From Methanocella_A sp964548585 (lineage in GTDB: Archaea; Halobacteriota; Methanocellia; Methanocellales; Methanocellaceae), in the NCBI GenBank assembly GCA_964548585.1, contig CAZJRS010000066.1:1-21221 (forward strand): a DNA stretch of 21,221 nt. Direction: 5' to 3'. Shown in pieces: positions 1 through 6,738 of the stretch (within the stretch, counting starts at the first letter, position 1; every line of letters starts with the position of its first letter). The notes beneath the pieces were generated by a model, which ran no database searches, was not told the DNA's origin, and was given only the letters and a program-made list of their open reading frames with translations. Position numbers and translations under genes: made by a program.

Positions 1-1607
1 AAGGCTTTCGGACCAGGAGTCGGCGTAACGGTCGGATTACCGACTGTTGTCGTGTTATTCCACCTCGGGTCAATTACAGTGTATCCGCCATTACCATCGT
101 AGGTGATGACCGCGTCCGGTGAGTAGATCAGCTGGTAGTCGTGGTTGTAGAAGTCCTGGGCGGCACTCCGGTCAATTGATCGGTCACCGTTAGACGAGGC
201 CGGTGTGACAGACTGCTTACTCACGGAAATCTGAGCAGTCGTCTCGCCGCTTTTGCCGGCATCATTGCTGACAACCAGCTTCACGTTGTAGGTACCAGCT
301 GCAGCGTAGGTGTTAGTCACTGCGATACCCGATCCGGTTTTGCCGTCACCGAAGTCCCAGTCAAACACCGTGGCACCATTCGTACCGCTACCCACAAAGC
401 TCACGGTCAACGAGTCCTCACCGCCACCGGCAGTGATACTATCGATACTGGCTACCGGAGTCTCAACCACAGGCGTTGGCATTACCGTTGGAGTAACAGT
501 CGGAGTCACCTCAGGAGTAGCCGTAGGAACCACAGTAGGAGTCACCTCAGGAGTAGCCGTAGGAACCACAGTCGGAACAACAGTCGGAACAACAGTCGGA
601 ACAACAGTCGGAGTCACCTCAGGAGTTACCGTAGGAACCACAGTCGGAACAACAGTCGGAACCACAGTCGGAACCACCTCAGGAGTAGCCGTAGGAACCA
701 CAGTCGGAGTCGGCACTATGCCGGTCACAAGGATTACCGTCGTATCAGGTACGCTGGCACCACCATGGTTACTGGCAACCAGGCTTACGGTATATGTGCC
801 TGGATCAGTAAACGTGTGCGTCACGCTAGCGCCAGAACCCATCGAGTCGTCGCCGAAGTTCCAGTCAAACACCGTGGCACCGTTCGTACCAGTGCCGGTG
901 AAGTCAACTTCCAGCGGAGCGTCACCGCTGATCGGGTTGACAACGGTAATTTCGGCTACCGGCGTCGGAGTCGGGGTGGGTGCCGGGGAACCTGCGGAAG
1001 TAAAGTCCAGGTCGTATAGAATGGGTACGTAGTACCCGTGGTGGTGATCAGTATCTCCGCCGTAGGCGCTCGAAATACCCCTGTTGTCAAACTTCAAGTA
1101 TACCTGCCCGGGTACGCTACCGACATATACACTCCTTGAGTACAGAAGCGTCGAGTACCTCAGGAATGAGAAGGTATAGGTTTCACCGTCGGAGGACGAA
1201 ATGAACAGGTAAAGGTCGTCCCACGGGTTCACGTCGTTGTGGCCGAGTAATTGCCTGCTATCGCCGTTGATTATGTAAAAGCTGACGGTGACAGGATCGT
1301 ACTCGACGCTAACCTTCTTTCCGTCGACAGTGACAATACCGGTATCAGTATAGCACGATACGGTGCCAACCTTGATGCGGAACTTTGCCTCGAAGGCCCC
1401 GCTGGCCCCGGTGGCCACCGGATGTGTCGCAGTCGCCACAGTTTCCGCCCTCGCGCCTCCACTGATGGAACTGAGCCAGACGCCATCAGTGTTCCAACCA
1501 TCAGCACTACTCAGCGGACCATCGGGAGTGAAGTTATCTGCGAGGGCTGAGGTGGCTGAGAGCACTAATACAGCTATCAGCATAAAAGATATGATTGCTC
1601 TCTTCAT
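1..1607 (-). CDS. Secreted PKD-domain surface protein with Pro/Thr/Val-rich repeat linker (C-terminus beyond the left edge)
   Basis: Read from ATG at 1607, the frame stays open to base 3 (535 codons in the window), so the C-terminus is missing. Residues 1-23 form a classical Sec signal peptide: positive MKR, a hydrophobic core and an ALA cleavage end. Residues 24-205 are an unrecognised beta-rich domain that could be a lectin or laminin-G-like fold. PKD domain 1 spans about 215-297 (FDWNFGDDS) and PKD domain 2 about 376-458 (FDWDFGDGK). Between them, residues 298-375 are degenerate repeats of PTVV and TPEV units. After PKD 2 come about 75 residues ending in another TPTPGP linker, so more domains probably follow. 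An AAGGAG ribosome site lies 7 bases before the ATG. PKD domains are common in archaeal S-layer and adhesion proteins. The protein is probably extracellular or cell-surface bound; its ligand is unknown. Confidence 0.88.
   Translation of the reverse strand, partial: MKRAIISFMLIAVLVLSATSALADNFTPDGPLSSADGWNTDGVWLSSISGGARAETVATATHPVATGASGAFEAKFRIKVGTVSCYTDTGIVTVDGKKVSVEYDPVTVSFYIINGDSRQLLGHNDVNPWDDLYLFISSSDGETYTFSFLRYSTLLYSRSVYVGSVPGQVYLKFDNRGISSAYGGDTDHHHGYYVPILYDLDFTSAGSPAPTPTPTPVAEITVVNPISGDAPLEVDFTGTGTNGATVFDWNFGDDSMGSGASVTHTFTDPGTYTVSLVASNHGGASVPDTTVILVTGIVPTPTVVPTATPEVVPTVVPTVVPTVVPTVTPEVTPTVVPTVVPTVVPTVVPTATPEVTPTVVPTATPEVTPTVTPTVMPTPVVETPVASIDSITAGGGEDSLTVSFVGSGTNGATVFDWDFGDGKTGSGIAVTNTYAAAGTYNVKLVVSNDAGKSGETTAQISVSKQSVTPASSNGDRSIDRSAAQDFYNHDYQLIYSPDAVITYDGNGGYTVIDPRWNNTTTVGNPTVTPTPGPKA
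485..718. repeat. Degenerate 12-base tandem repeats coding a Pro/Thr/Val linker
   Basis: About 230 bases of tandem units close to ggaacaacagtc and gtcacctcagga. On the minus strand they code PTVV, PTAT and TPEV units between two PKD domains. The period is a multiple of 3, so copy-number change would alter linker length without breaking the frame. Confidence 0.8.
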
Positions 1608-1614
1608 ACGTGTT

Positions 1615-1620
1615 CTCCTT
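1615..1620 (-). promoter_or_regulatory. Shine-Dalgarno site of the PKD protein
   Basis: AAGGAG on the minus strand, 7 bases before the ATG at 1607. It supports that start and the signal peptide that follows it. Confidence 0.7.
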
Positions 1621-1705
1621 TATCGTTTATAGAACAGGGGCATGCTGCCCTTGCAATGCCTGTCGGCGAGTGTAGTATCAAGACTTGTTAAAAGAAAAAG
1701 CGGGT

Positions 1706-1728
1706 TATATTATATATTTTATATATTA
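1706..1728 (-). promoter_or_regulatory. AT-rich TATA region for the PKD protein gene
   Basis: A 23-base run made only of A and T, containing TATATAAAATATATAATATA on the minus strand, lies about 100 bases before the start codon. It is the strongest TATA-like candidate, giving a leader of roughly 70 bases. The surrounding 1608-2112 stretch has no convincing gene and is AT-rich. Confidence 0.4.
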
Positions 1729-1800
1729 TGGTGGATAATTTGATACCCATCTCTAATTAAGTGAACATGTGCCTGGAGAACTGGGATTTATAAAACTGAA

Positions 1801-1992
1801 GTGATCGCCGTTAATGTGACAAAAAGCGTTTATAAACATGCGGTTAGTTCAGGTATTTACAGAATAGACAGAGAGATTAATAAGAAGCCACGGCTACAGG
1901 CAACCACGGCAATATATGATAATTCCCAAAGTAGCAATTGGCAATCGCTTAAAGCCGGTTTTCCGAAAAATCTTGAAAAGGAGCTGCAATAA
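1801..1992 (+). CDS. Doubtful small hypothetical ORF in an AT-rich intergenic stretch
   Basis: A 63-codon frame from GTG at 1801 (a second GTG lies at 1816), encoding a basic, polar peptide that I do not recognise. In its favour, a TTTATAAA box sits just upstream (1788-1795) and a T-rich tract lies downstream at about 2010-2040. Against it, there is no ribosome site, the first GTG is too close to the TATA box to be transcribed from it, and third codon positions are AT-rich, unlike the GC-rich third positions of neighbouring genes. It could equally be a short untranslated transcript or nothing. Confidence 0.15.
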   Translation: MIAVNVTKSVYKHAVSSGIYRIDREINKKPRLQATTAIYDNSQSSNWQSLKAGFPKNLEKELQ

Positions 1993-2009
1993 TAATATAA
2001 TTTCCTATT

Positions 2010-2040
2010 TATTGCCGATTTTTCTTTTATTTTTTCTTAT
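2010..2040 (+). terminator. T-rich tract, possible archaeal terminator
   Basis: Several T runs (a run of five, then four, then six) occur in about 30 bases of the plus strand without a hairpin. Archaeal RNA polymerase can terminate on such tracts. It would end any plus-strand transcript from the 1.8-2.0 kb region and insulate the Lrp promoter just after it. Confidence 0.3.
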
Positions 2041-2048
2041 AATGACCG

Positions 2049-2061
2049 CTATATATTTTAA
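2049..2061 (+). promoter_or_regulatory. TATA box of the first Lrp/AsnC gene
   Basis: ctatatattttaa lies about 55 bases before the ATG at 2113. It predicts a start of transcription near 2080 and a leader of about 30 bases that includes the GAGGA ribosome site. Confidence 0.45.
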
Positions 2062-2112
2062 CAATATTAATCCCCGCAAGTAATAACGTTATAATGAAAA
2101 CGGTAGAGGACT

Positions 2113-2613
2113 ATGGCATACAAATCGGTTAAGGACCTGGACGCCGTCGACATCAGGATCATCGAAAAGCTCTGCAAAGACTCCAGTGCTTCGCTGTCAG
2201 ATATTGCGCAGGAACTGGGAGTTTCGGCATCGACGGTACACAAGCGTATCAACCAGATGAGAGAGAACAACATCATCGAGCGATTCACCATCCTTTTCGA
2301 CCCCTCCATACTGAATCTCCGTACGATTGCATTCGTAGGTATTGAACTGGAGAGGGATGCCTTGATGGGCAAAAAGAAGGAAGAGGTGCTGGGAGTGCTT
2401 TCTGAAATTCCCTATGTGATGGAGATCCACGAAACGCTCGCTCCATTTGATCTCATACTGAAGCTGCGTACCCGAAACGTCGAAAAGCTGAGAGGCATCA
2501 TCACGACTATCGCTGCCATAGATGGGGTAATGGCGACAAACACAATACTGACTACAAACCGGATTCTTGAGCGCTTTGTAGATATCCCGGGCGTGAATAA
2601 CGGGGCGGTGTAG
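2113..2613 (+). CDS. Lrp/AsnC family transcriptional regulator (tandem paralogue 1)
   Basis: A 166-residue protein with the usual two-part Lrp/AsnC layout. An N-terminal winged HTH covers about residues 9-58 (DIRIIEKLCKDS, then the recognition helix SASTVHKRINQM). A C-terminal ligand-binding and oligomerisation (RAM) domain covers about 65-150 (IAFVGIELE, MEIHETLAPFDLILKLRT). A GAGGA ribosome site a few bases before the ATG supports this start. It is closely similar along its whole length to the next gene, with shared strings IERFTI, TIAFVGIELER, GKKKEEV and GVMATNTILTT, so the pair arose by tandem duplication. Proteins of this family are DNA-binding dimers to octamers that sense amino acids or related small molecules and often control their own gene. 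The ligand and targets cannot be read from the sequence. Confidence 0.92.
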   Translation: MAYKSVKDLDAVDIRIIEKLCKDSSASLSDIAQELGVSASTVHKRINQMRENNIIERFTILFDPSILNLRTIAFVGIELERDALMGKKKEEVLGVLSEIPYVMEIHETLAPFDLILKLRTRNVEKLRGIITTIAAIDGVMATNTILTTNRILERFVDIPGVNNGAV

Positions 2614-2747
2614 AGCAGGATAAGGCCGCATCACAGCCTGATCAGCTGAATATCCGCACTTCTGAGCCACCCCGATATACATACTGTATAGTAAATTTTA
2701 TTCATTATACGCCTTTTGTGATAATTCTTTCACTTGCCGAAGAAATC

Positions 2748-2755
2748 TTTATATA
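2748..2755 (+). promoter_or_regulatory. TATA box of the second Lrp/AsnC gene
   Basis: TTTATATA with a purine-rich BRE-like stretch (gaagaaa) just before it. The expected transcription start is near 2780, about 20 bases before the GTG at 2799 or 28 before the ATG at 2808. This implies a promoter separate from the first paralogue. Confidence 0.5.
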
Positions 2756-2798
2756 GGTATAGTAAGCTATTAATTATGTTATCCCCATCTTAGCGATA

Positions 2799-3302
2799 GT
2801 GAATCTGATGAGCTCCAAGTTCAAAGGCAACCTCGATAACACGGACCTCTTTATCATTAAGAGGCTCTGTGAAGACAGTAATACTTCACTTGCCAGCATA
2901 GGTGAAGAGCTGAACGTTTCTCCATCAACCATCCATAAGCGTATCTGCCGTCTCAAGGACGGAGGTATTATCGAGCGGTTTACCATCATCTTTGACCCGG
3001 CCATACTCGAGCTCAATACGATCGCTTTCGTCGGGATCGAGCTGGAGCGCAGCGCTATGGTGGGAAAGAAGAAAGAGGAAGTCATTAACCAGTTACTGAC
3101 TTTCAGAGAGGTACTGGAAATCCACGAGACCCTGGAACCGTTCGACCTGATGCTAAAGCTCCGCACCAGGGACGTGGACCTGCTCCGGGAGGTCATCGGC
3201 AACGTATCCAGCATCGAAGGTGTCATGGCCACCAATACGATCCTCACAACCCGGAAGATACTAGAAACGCCGCTCAAGTACGATGGGCTGAGAGAAGTCT
3301 GA
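2799..3302 (+). CDS. Lrp/AsnC family transcriptional regulator (tandem paralogue 2)
   Basis: A 167-residue Lrp/AsnC protein. The winged HTH is near residues 15-65 (recognition helix SPSTIHKRICRL) and the RAM domain near 72-155 (IAFVGIELERSAM, LEIHETLEPFDLMLKLRT). GTG at 2799 is the longest start; ATG at 2808 is equally likely and removes three residues, and neither has a strong ribosome site. The protein is a close paralogue of the gene 185 bases upstream. Each copy has its own TATA box, so they can be expressed independently. Two such regulators can form mixed oligomers or respond to different ligands, but nothing in the sequence shows which. The recognition helices differ at a few positions, so the DNA targets may overlap without being identical. 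Confidence 0.92.
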   Translation: MNLMSSKFKGNLDNTDLFIIKRLCEDSNTSLASIGEELNVSPSTIHKRICRLKDGGIIERFTIIFDPAILELNTIAFVGIELERSAMVGKKKEEVINQLLTFREVLEIHETLEPFDLMLKLRTRDVDLLREVIGNVSSIEGVMATNTILTTRKILETPLKYDGLREV

Positions 3303-3388
3303 TTTTATAAAAAATAATCACGACCCTGAAGAGTCTCGCTTTAAAAACTAAAGGCACCTGGGCAGCGAAATGCCCATAGCCCTTCACC

Positions 3389-3838
3389 TTACATGATATC
3401 CGTAAACGCCATCTCGCGCACGGACTCCATGACGATCTTGGTCTCCATGTCGTTGATGCCGATGGGGGCCACTTTGTCACTCAGGATGCGCTTCATCTCG
3501 TCGTAGTCGCAGGTGGCAATCATGAAAGTCAGATTACGGTCACCACTGGTGTGGTACACTTGCATGATGTTCTCGACCCGCTGTAGCCTTCGGGTCACCT
3601 CGTCAAGCCCCGCCGGGTCTACTTTGCACTGGATAATGGCGTAGCAGTCGAGTCCTGCCTTTTTCTTATTTATGACGACGGTATAGCCCTTGATGACCCC
3701 GTCTTCTTCCATGATCCCGATACGATCCCTGACAGTAGATTGAGCCCGATCAATCTTCTTGGCCACTTCCTTATAGGTCATCCGCCCGTTGCGCTGCAAG
3801 ATGTTCAGGATTTTTTTGTTCATCTTATCGATCTTCAT
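3389..3838 (-). CDS. Lrp/AsnC family transcriptional regulator (divergent member)
   Basis: A 149-residue protein with an N-terminal winged HTH (residues 4-50; NKKILNILQRNGRMTYKEVAKKI, recognition helix AQSTVRDRIGIM) and a C-terminal RAM domain (about 62-145; DCYAIIQCKVDPAG, VYHTSGDRNLTFMI). This HTH-RAM layout and length are typical of single archaeal Lrp proteins. It is clearly more distant from the two tandem paralogues than they are from each other. It converges with the second paralogue, with 86 bases between the stops, and is divergent from the two-domain KaiC-like gene. The two therefore share a 224-base promoter region, and regulation of that gene by this protein is possible. The ATG at 3838 is the only good start. 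Confidence 0.92.
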   Translation of the reverse strand: MKIDKMNKKILNILQRNGRMTYKEVAKKIDRAQSTVRDRIGIMEEDGVIKGYTVVINKKKAGLDCYAIIQCKVDPAGLDEVTRRLQRVENIMQVYHTSGDRNLTFMIATCDYDEMKRILSDKVAPIGINDMETKIVMESVREMAFTDIM

Positions 3839-3864
3839 AGCACCATTCCCGGCAAAATATTTTT

Positions 3865-3876
3865 AATTATATAATT
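3865..3876 (-). promoter_or_regulatory. Palindromic TATA box of the divergent Lrp/AsnC gene
   Basis: aattatataatt is a perfect 12-base palindrome lying 27-38 bases before the ATG at 3838. That spacing leaves only a very short leader. It may also be an autoregulatory site, because Lrp sites are often AT-rich palindromes. Confidence 0.45.
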
Positions 3877-3997
3877 AGATTGCTATTTCCCTATAAATAA
3901 TTATCCTGTCCTCAACCGCTTACAGATTTCTCGTGGAAGTAGATAACAATTCCGGGTCTTATTATCTGAACTCAAAGTATACTCTTTCGATGCATAG

Positions 3998-4007
3998 CTT
4001 TATAATA
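3998..4007 (+). promoter_or_regulatory. TATA box of the two-domain KaiC-like gene
   Basis: CTTTATAATA lies about 56 bases before the ATG at 4063. The predicted transcription start is near 4030. A GGTG ribosome site sits at 4051-4054. Confidence 0.4.
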
Positions 4008-4062
4008 GGCCTGAGATAAATCAGCTTGCTAACTATCAGCGATCTGATCGGGTGTAGTGATC

Positions 4063-5502
4063 ATGGGTAAATACACCGTTAACACGGGGGTCGAAGGCCT
4101 GGATGAGCTACTGTGCGGGGGCTTGCCAAGGGGTTCGACGGCATTGGTGTCGGGGCCGTCAGGGGCAGGTAAGACGATACTGGCACTCCAGTACGCATTT
4201 TTCCAGGCGAGCCGGGGTGAGAAGGTCCTGTTCGTCAGCACGTGTGAGCCGCTATACAAGATCAACCGTTTTGCGTCCAGCCTCTCTTTTTATAATCTCG
4301 ACCTGATCAGCGGGGGGATCAACATGGAGTTCTACGAGCCGAAAATGAAGCGGGGCTATGTGGAACTACAGGACTATTCGCTGGGACAGATGGTAGACGA
4401 GCACTACGTAGGAGACTTCTTCGAAGGAATTCAGAAGAAGGTCACGCGCAGAAGCATCGACCACCTGATCGTAGATTCGATCACATCGATCAACATGCTC
4501 ATCGGGGATGAGATCGAGCGCAGGAAAAAAACACTACTCTTCAGCGCCTGGGTATCCCGCATGGGCTGTACCACCCTCCTCACTGCGGAAAACCGGGACG
4601 GAGATGGCACTGAACGGTTCCTTACGGACGTGATCATCGACCTCGGCTGCACGGAAATCAGCCCCCTCTGGTGTAATGATACGTTACAGAATACCAGGGG
4701 ACGAACCATGGGCGTCACCAAGCTCAGGGGTAAAAGCCATCTCAGTGGCAGATATTTGTATAACATCAGCGCGGACGGAGTCAGGATCATTCCACCCGGC
4801 CAGAGGTCGCCCCACCGAAAAGGCGTGGCAACAGGCATACCGGACCTGGACGCCCTGACTGGTGGTTATTCGCCGGGAGAACGATGGCACTATAACGTGG
4901 ACGGCCGGGAGCCCTTTGACAGCATGCTGATCCAGATGGCCGGTGAAGCTTTGAAAGCAGGGGAGGGAGTTGTGCTCTTTGCCCCCGCACTGGGCATCGT
5001 CGACGAAGAAACGCTATCGGAACGGCTTGGAGAAGATGCTAAGGATGCGTTAAAAACAGGCCGCCTGGTCATTGTAATGAGAAGCCCTGCGACTGGAAAA
5101 GCCAGGGATGGCATCGTACCCTATACAATGGAAAAGTCGGGCGGCTTCGGCAAGCTATCCACAGACATATGCTCATGCCTGAAGGGAAAAACCCAGGGCT
5201 GGAGAGCGTTCTTCGACCTGGAGGGGCTGGGAGAGGCAGGAGATGCCGCCTATGCCCGGACAGTGTTCACGGGACTTGTCGACCCCCTGTCCAGAGAAGG
5301 TGTAACCGTATCCACATTCTCCGATATCCGCTTTGGGTCGGACATCTCAGCCATCATCGATCAACATACCAGCGTGGTCGTTGACGTCTGGCACATGGAC
5401 CTCTACTGGCTGCTGCGCGTCAGAAAAGCGCCGGGGGCCACCAGTTACGAGCCCCACGCCGTCAGGGTTGACGATGGGAAAATCAGTCTGATGAAGCTTT
5501 AA
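4063..5502 (+). CDS. Two-domain KaiC/RAD55-like ATPase with a degenerate second domain
   Basis: A 479-residue protein from ATG at 4063. A GTG at 4057 is in frame, but the GGTG ribosome site at 4051-4054 lies 8 bases before the ATG and only 2 before the GTG. The first RecA-fold domain (about 1-245) starts with the KaiC-type TGVEGLDELLCGGLPRG. It has Walker A GPSGAGKT (31-38), Walker B HLIVDS (134-139) and a later basic strand with KLRGKSH. At the KaiC double-catalytic-glutamate position it has STCEP, a single Glu. The second domain opens with a similar GVATGIPDLDALTGGYSPGE (about 254-273), but the P-loop is replaced by NVDGREPFDS with no Gly-Lys-Ser/Thr, so it probably does not hydrolyse ATP. 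KaiC-like proteins form hexamers that act as timers or switches. The second half may be a structural or sensory ring. It stands alone here, with the peptidase gene convergent 14 bases away. Confidence 0.85.
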   Translation: MGKYTVNTGVEGLDELLCGGLPRGSTALVSGPSGAGKTILALQYAFFQASRGEKVLFVSTCEPLYKINRFASSLSFYNLDLISGGINMEFYEPKMKRGYVELQDYSLGQMVDEHYVGDFFEGIQKKVTRRSIDHLIVDSITSINMLIGDEIERRKKTLLFSAWVSRMGCTTLLTAENRDGDGTERFLTDVIIDLGCTEISPLWCNDTLQNTRGRTMGVTKLRGKSHLSGRYLYNISADGVRIIPPGQRSPHRKGVATGIPDLDALTGGYSPGERWHYNVDGREPFDSMLIQMAGEALKAGEGVVLFAPALGIVDEETLSERLGEDAKDALKTGRLVIVMRSPATGKARDGIVPYTMEKSGGFGKLSTDICSCLKGKTQGWRAFFDLEGLGEAGDAAYARTVFTGLVDPLSREGVTVSTFSDIRFGSDISAIIDQHTSVVVDVWHMDLYWLLRVRKAPGATSYEPHAVRVDDGKISLMKL

Positions 5503-5516
5503 AATAAAATAAAAAT

Positions 5517-6578
5517 TTAAAAGTTGTCCAGCAGGTCCCCGTTCCTCATGATCTGCTTCCCGTCGACCCACATCGAGGGATTTAGCACCAGGCAGTCCTG
5601 ATGAATTGTCGCTTCCGCATCATAGTCATAGTTGCTACCAATCGCGAAGTGAACGGTCTTACCCAGCTTCTCATCCTCCAGCAGGTTGCCAGTCATCCGG
5701 GCGGCGTAGTTGATCCCGATGCCCAGTTCGCCGAGGTGTCTGCAGTTCTTCTCCTGCTCTACCATTCCCTTTTCCCGGGCCATTTCTTCACCCTTCAGTA
5801 TGACGTTCAGCAGCTCGGCCGCCTCTTCGCCACCGGTGATCGAATCGACGTACCCGTCCTTGAATAAGACTTTCACAGGAGTTTTGGGTATCATGGCGTG
5901 GGGAACCAGGTCGATTGTGCCGTCAAAGACAATGACACCTTTGGTGCTTCCGACGACGGGTGAGATGAAGGTCTCTCCGGCAGGGAGGTTGCCACCCGAG
6001 CCGGGTTCGGTATAGTTACCATCATCCATCATAGCCTTGCGGCCTTCGATGGAGAAAGTAACGTCGGTACCGGCGGGCGAGGTGACGTGAACTTCTTTGC
6101 CCGAGTCCAGCACTTTTTTCAGGCGAACAGCGATCTCCTGCATGGCAGGGTAGTCCACTGCCACACAACGCTCAAACATAGCCACATTCGTGGTCGGAGA
6201 CCAGAAGCCGCGAACCCGCTTATCGCCGTCCATTACTTTGTCGATGATGTGCTGGTACTTCTTACCATCCCGGCCCACATACCCGATATTCTGGCCATAG
6301 GGGTCCTTGCCAAGCTTGTGGGCGGACAGCGAAACATAGATGTCAGGCTCTGCCTTAATGGCATCGCGAACAAGCCGCTCGGCGTACGTGTAGGTCGTCT
6401 TCAGTTCCTGCACCATGATGACGGGCTTGCCGCCCAGTGCCTTGGTCTCTTCAAAGATCGCCTTCGCTATGGGGAATACTTCTCCCTCGAAGTTGGTGAT
6501 GATTAGTACTTCTTCGCCTTCCCTGAGCCCCATGACGTCTCGCATGGCTACTCTTGCAGCCTCGTTAAGCGTTGCCAA
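5517..6578 (-). CDS. M29-family metallo-aminopeptidase (leucyl aminopeptidase-like)
   Basis: A protein of about 353 residues related to the AmpS/AmpT (M29) aminopeptidases, which release N-terminal residues using two metal ions in the cytoplasm. The expected metal ligands are visible. Counted from the TTG at 6587, they are Glu205 in NLPAGE, Glu287 in GELGIGIN, His313 in TVHFAIG and the His329-x-Asp331 pair in IHQD. The N-terminal half (EEVLIITNFEGEVFPIAKAI, then a second alpha/beta part) matches the substrate-side domain. I prefer TTG at 6578, because GGAG at 6588-6591 lies 9 bases before it. TTG at 6587 is in frame but directly abuts that ribosome site. The length is somewhat short of the roughly 400 residues of bacterial members. 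It converges with the KaiC-like gene and has no clear functional link to it. Confidence 0.88.
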   Translation of the reverse strand: MATLNEAARVAMRDVMGLREGEEVLIITNFEGEVFPIAKAIFEETKALGGKPVIMVQELKTTYTYAERLVRDAIKAEPDIYVSLSAHKLGKDPYGQNIGYVGRDGKKYQHIIDKVMDGDKRVRGFWSPTTNVAMFERCVAVDYPAMQEIAVRLKKVLDSGKEVHVTSPAGTDVTFSIEGRKAMMDDGNYTEPGSGGNLPAGETFISPVVGSTKGVIVFDGTIDLVPHAMIPKTPVKVLFKDGYVDSITGGEEAAELLNVILKGEEMAREKGMVEQEKNCRHLGELGIGINYAARMTGNLLEDEKLGKTVHFAIGSNYDYDAEATIHQDCLVLNPSMWVDGKQIMRNGDLLDNF

Positions 6579-6682
6579 AAAGAACAACTCCGTTATCGTG
6601 CAAAAAATACGTGTTTGAACCAGATATACCCTTTGACACAGAGTAGAGGTTCGCTAGGCATCTCGAAAAGCAGATGACAGTG

Positions 6683-6712
6683 CCGCCCGCCGGGACCCTG
6701 TCCCGGAGGCGG
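6683..6712. terminator. GC-rich hairpin between pilus operon and peptidase gene
   Basis: CCGGGAC (6690-6696) pairs with GTCCCGG (6700-6706) around a three-base loop, and the stem continues outward as CCGCCC/GGCGG with a mismatch and a bulge. The T run follows on the plus strand, while both flanking genes are on the minus strand. It could end the pilus operon or stabilise its mRNA 3' end; the T run orientation is not ideal. Confidence 0.4.
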
Positions 6713-6738
6713 ATTTTCTGTGGGAATTGTCCGTTTCT

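Noticed and set aside
310..1032. 240-codon plus-strand frame opposite the PKD protein
   Set aside because: It is a low-complexity TVGTTVGVTSG shadow of the Pro/Thr linker repeats; the minus-strand frame has a signal peptide, a ribosome site and PKD motifs.
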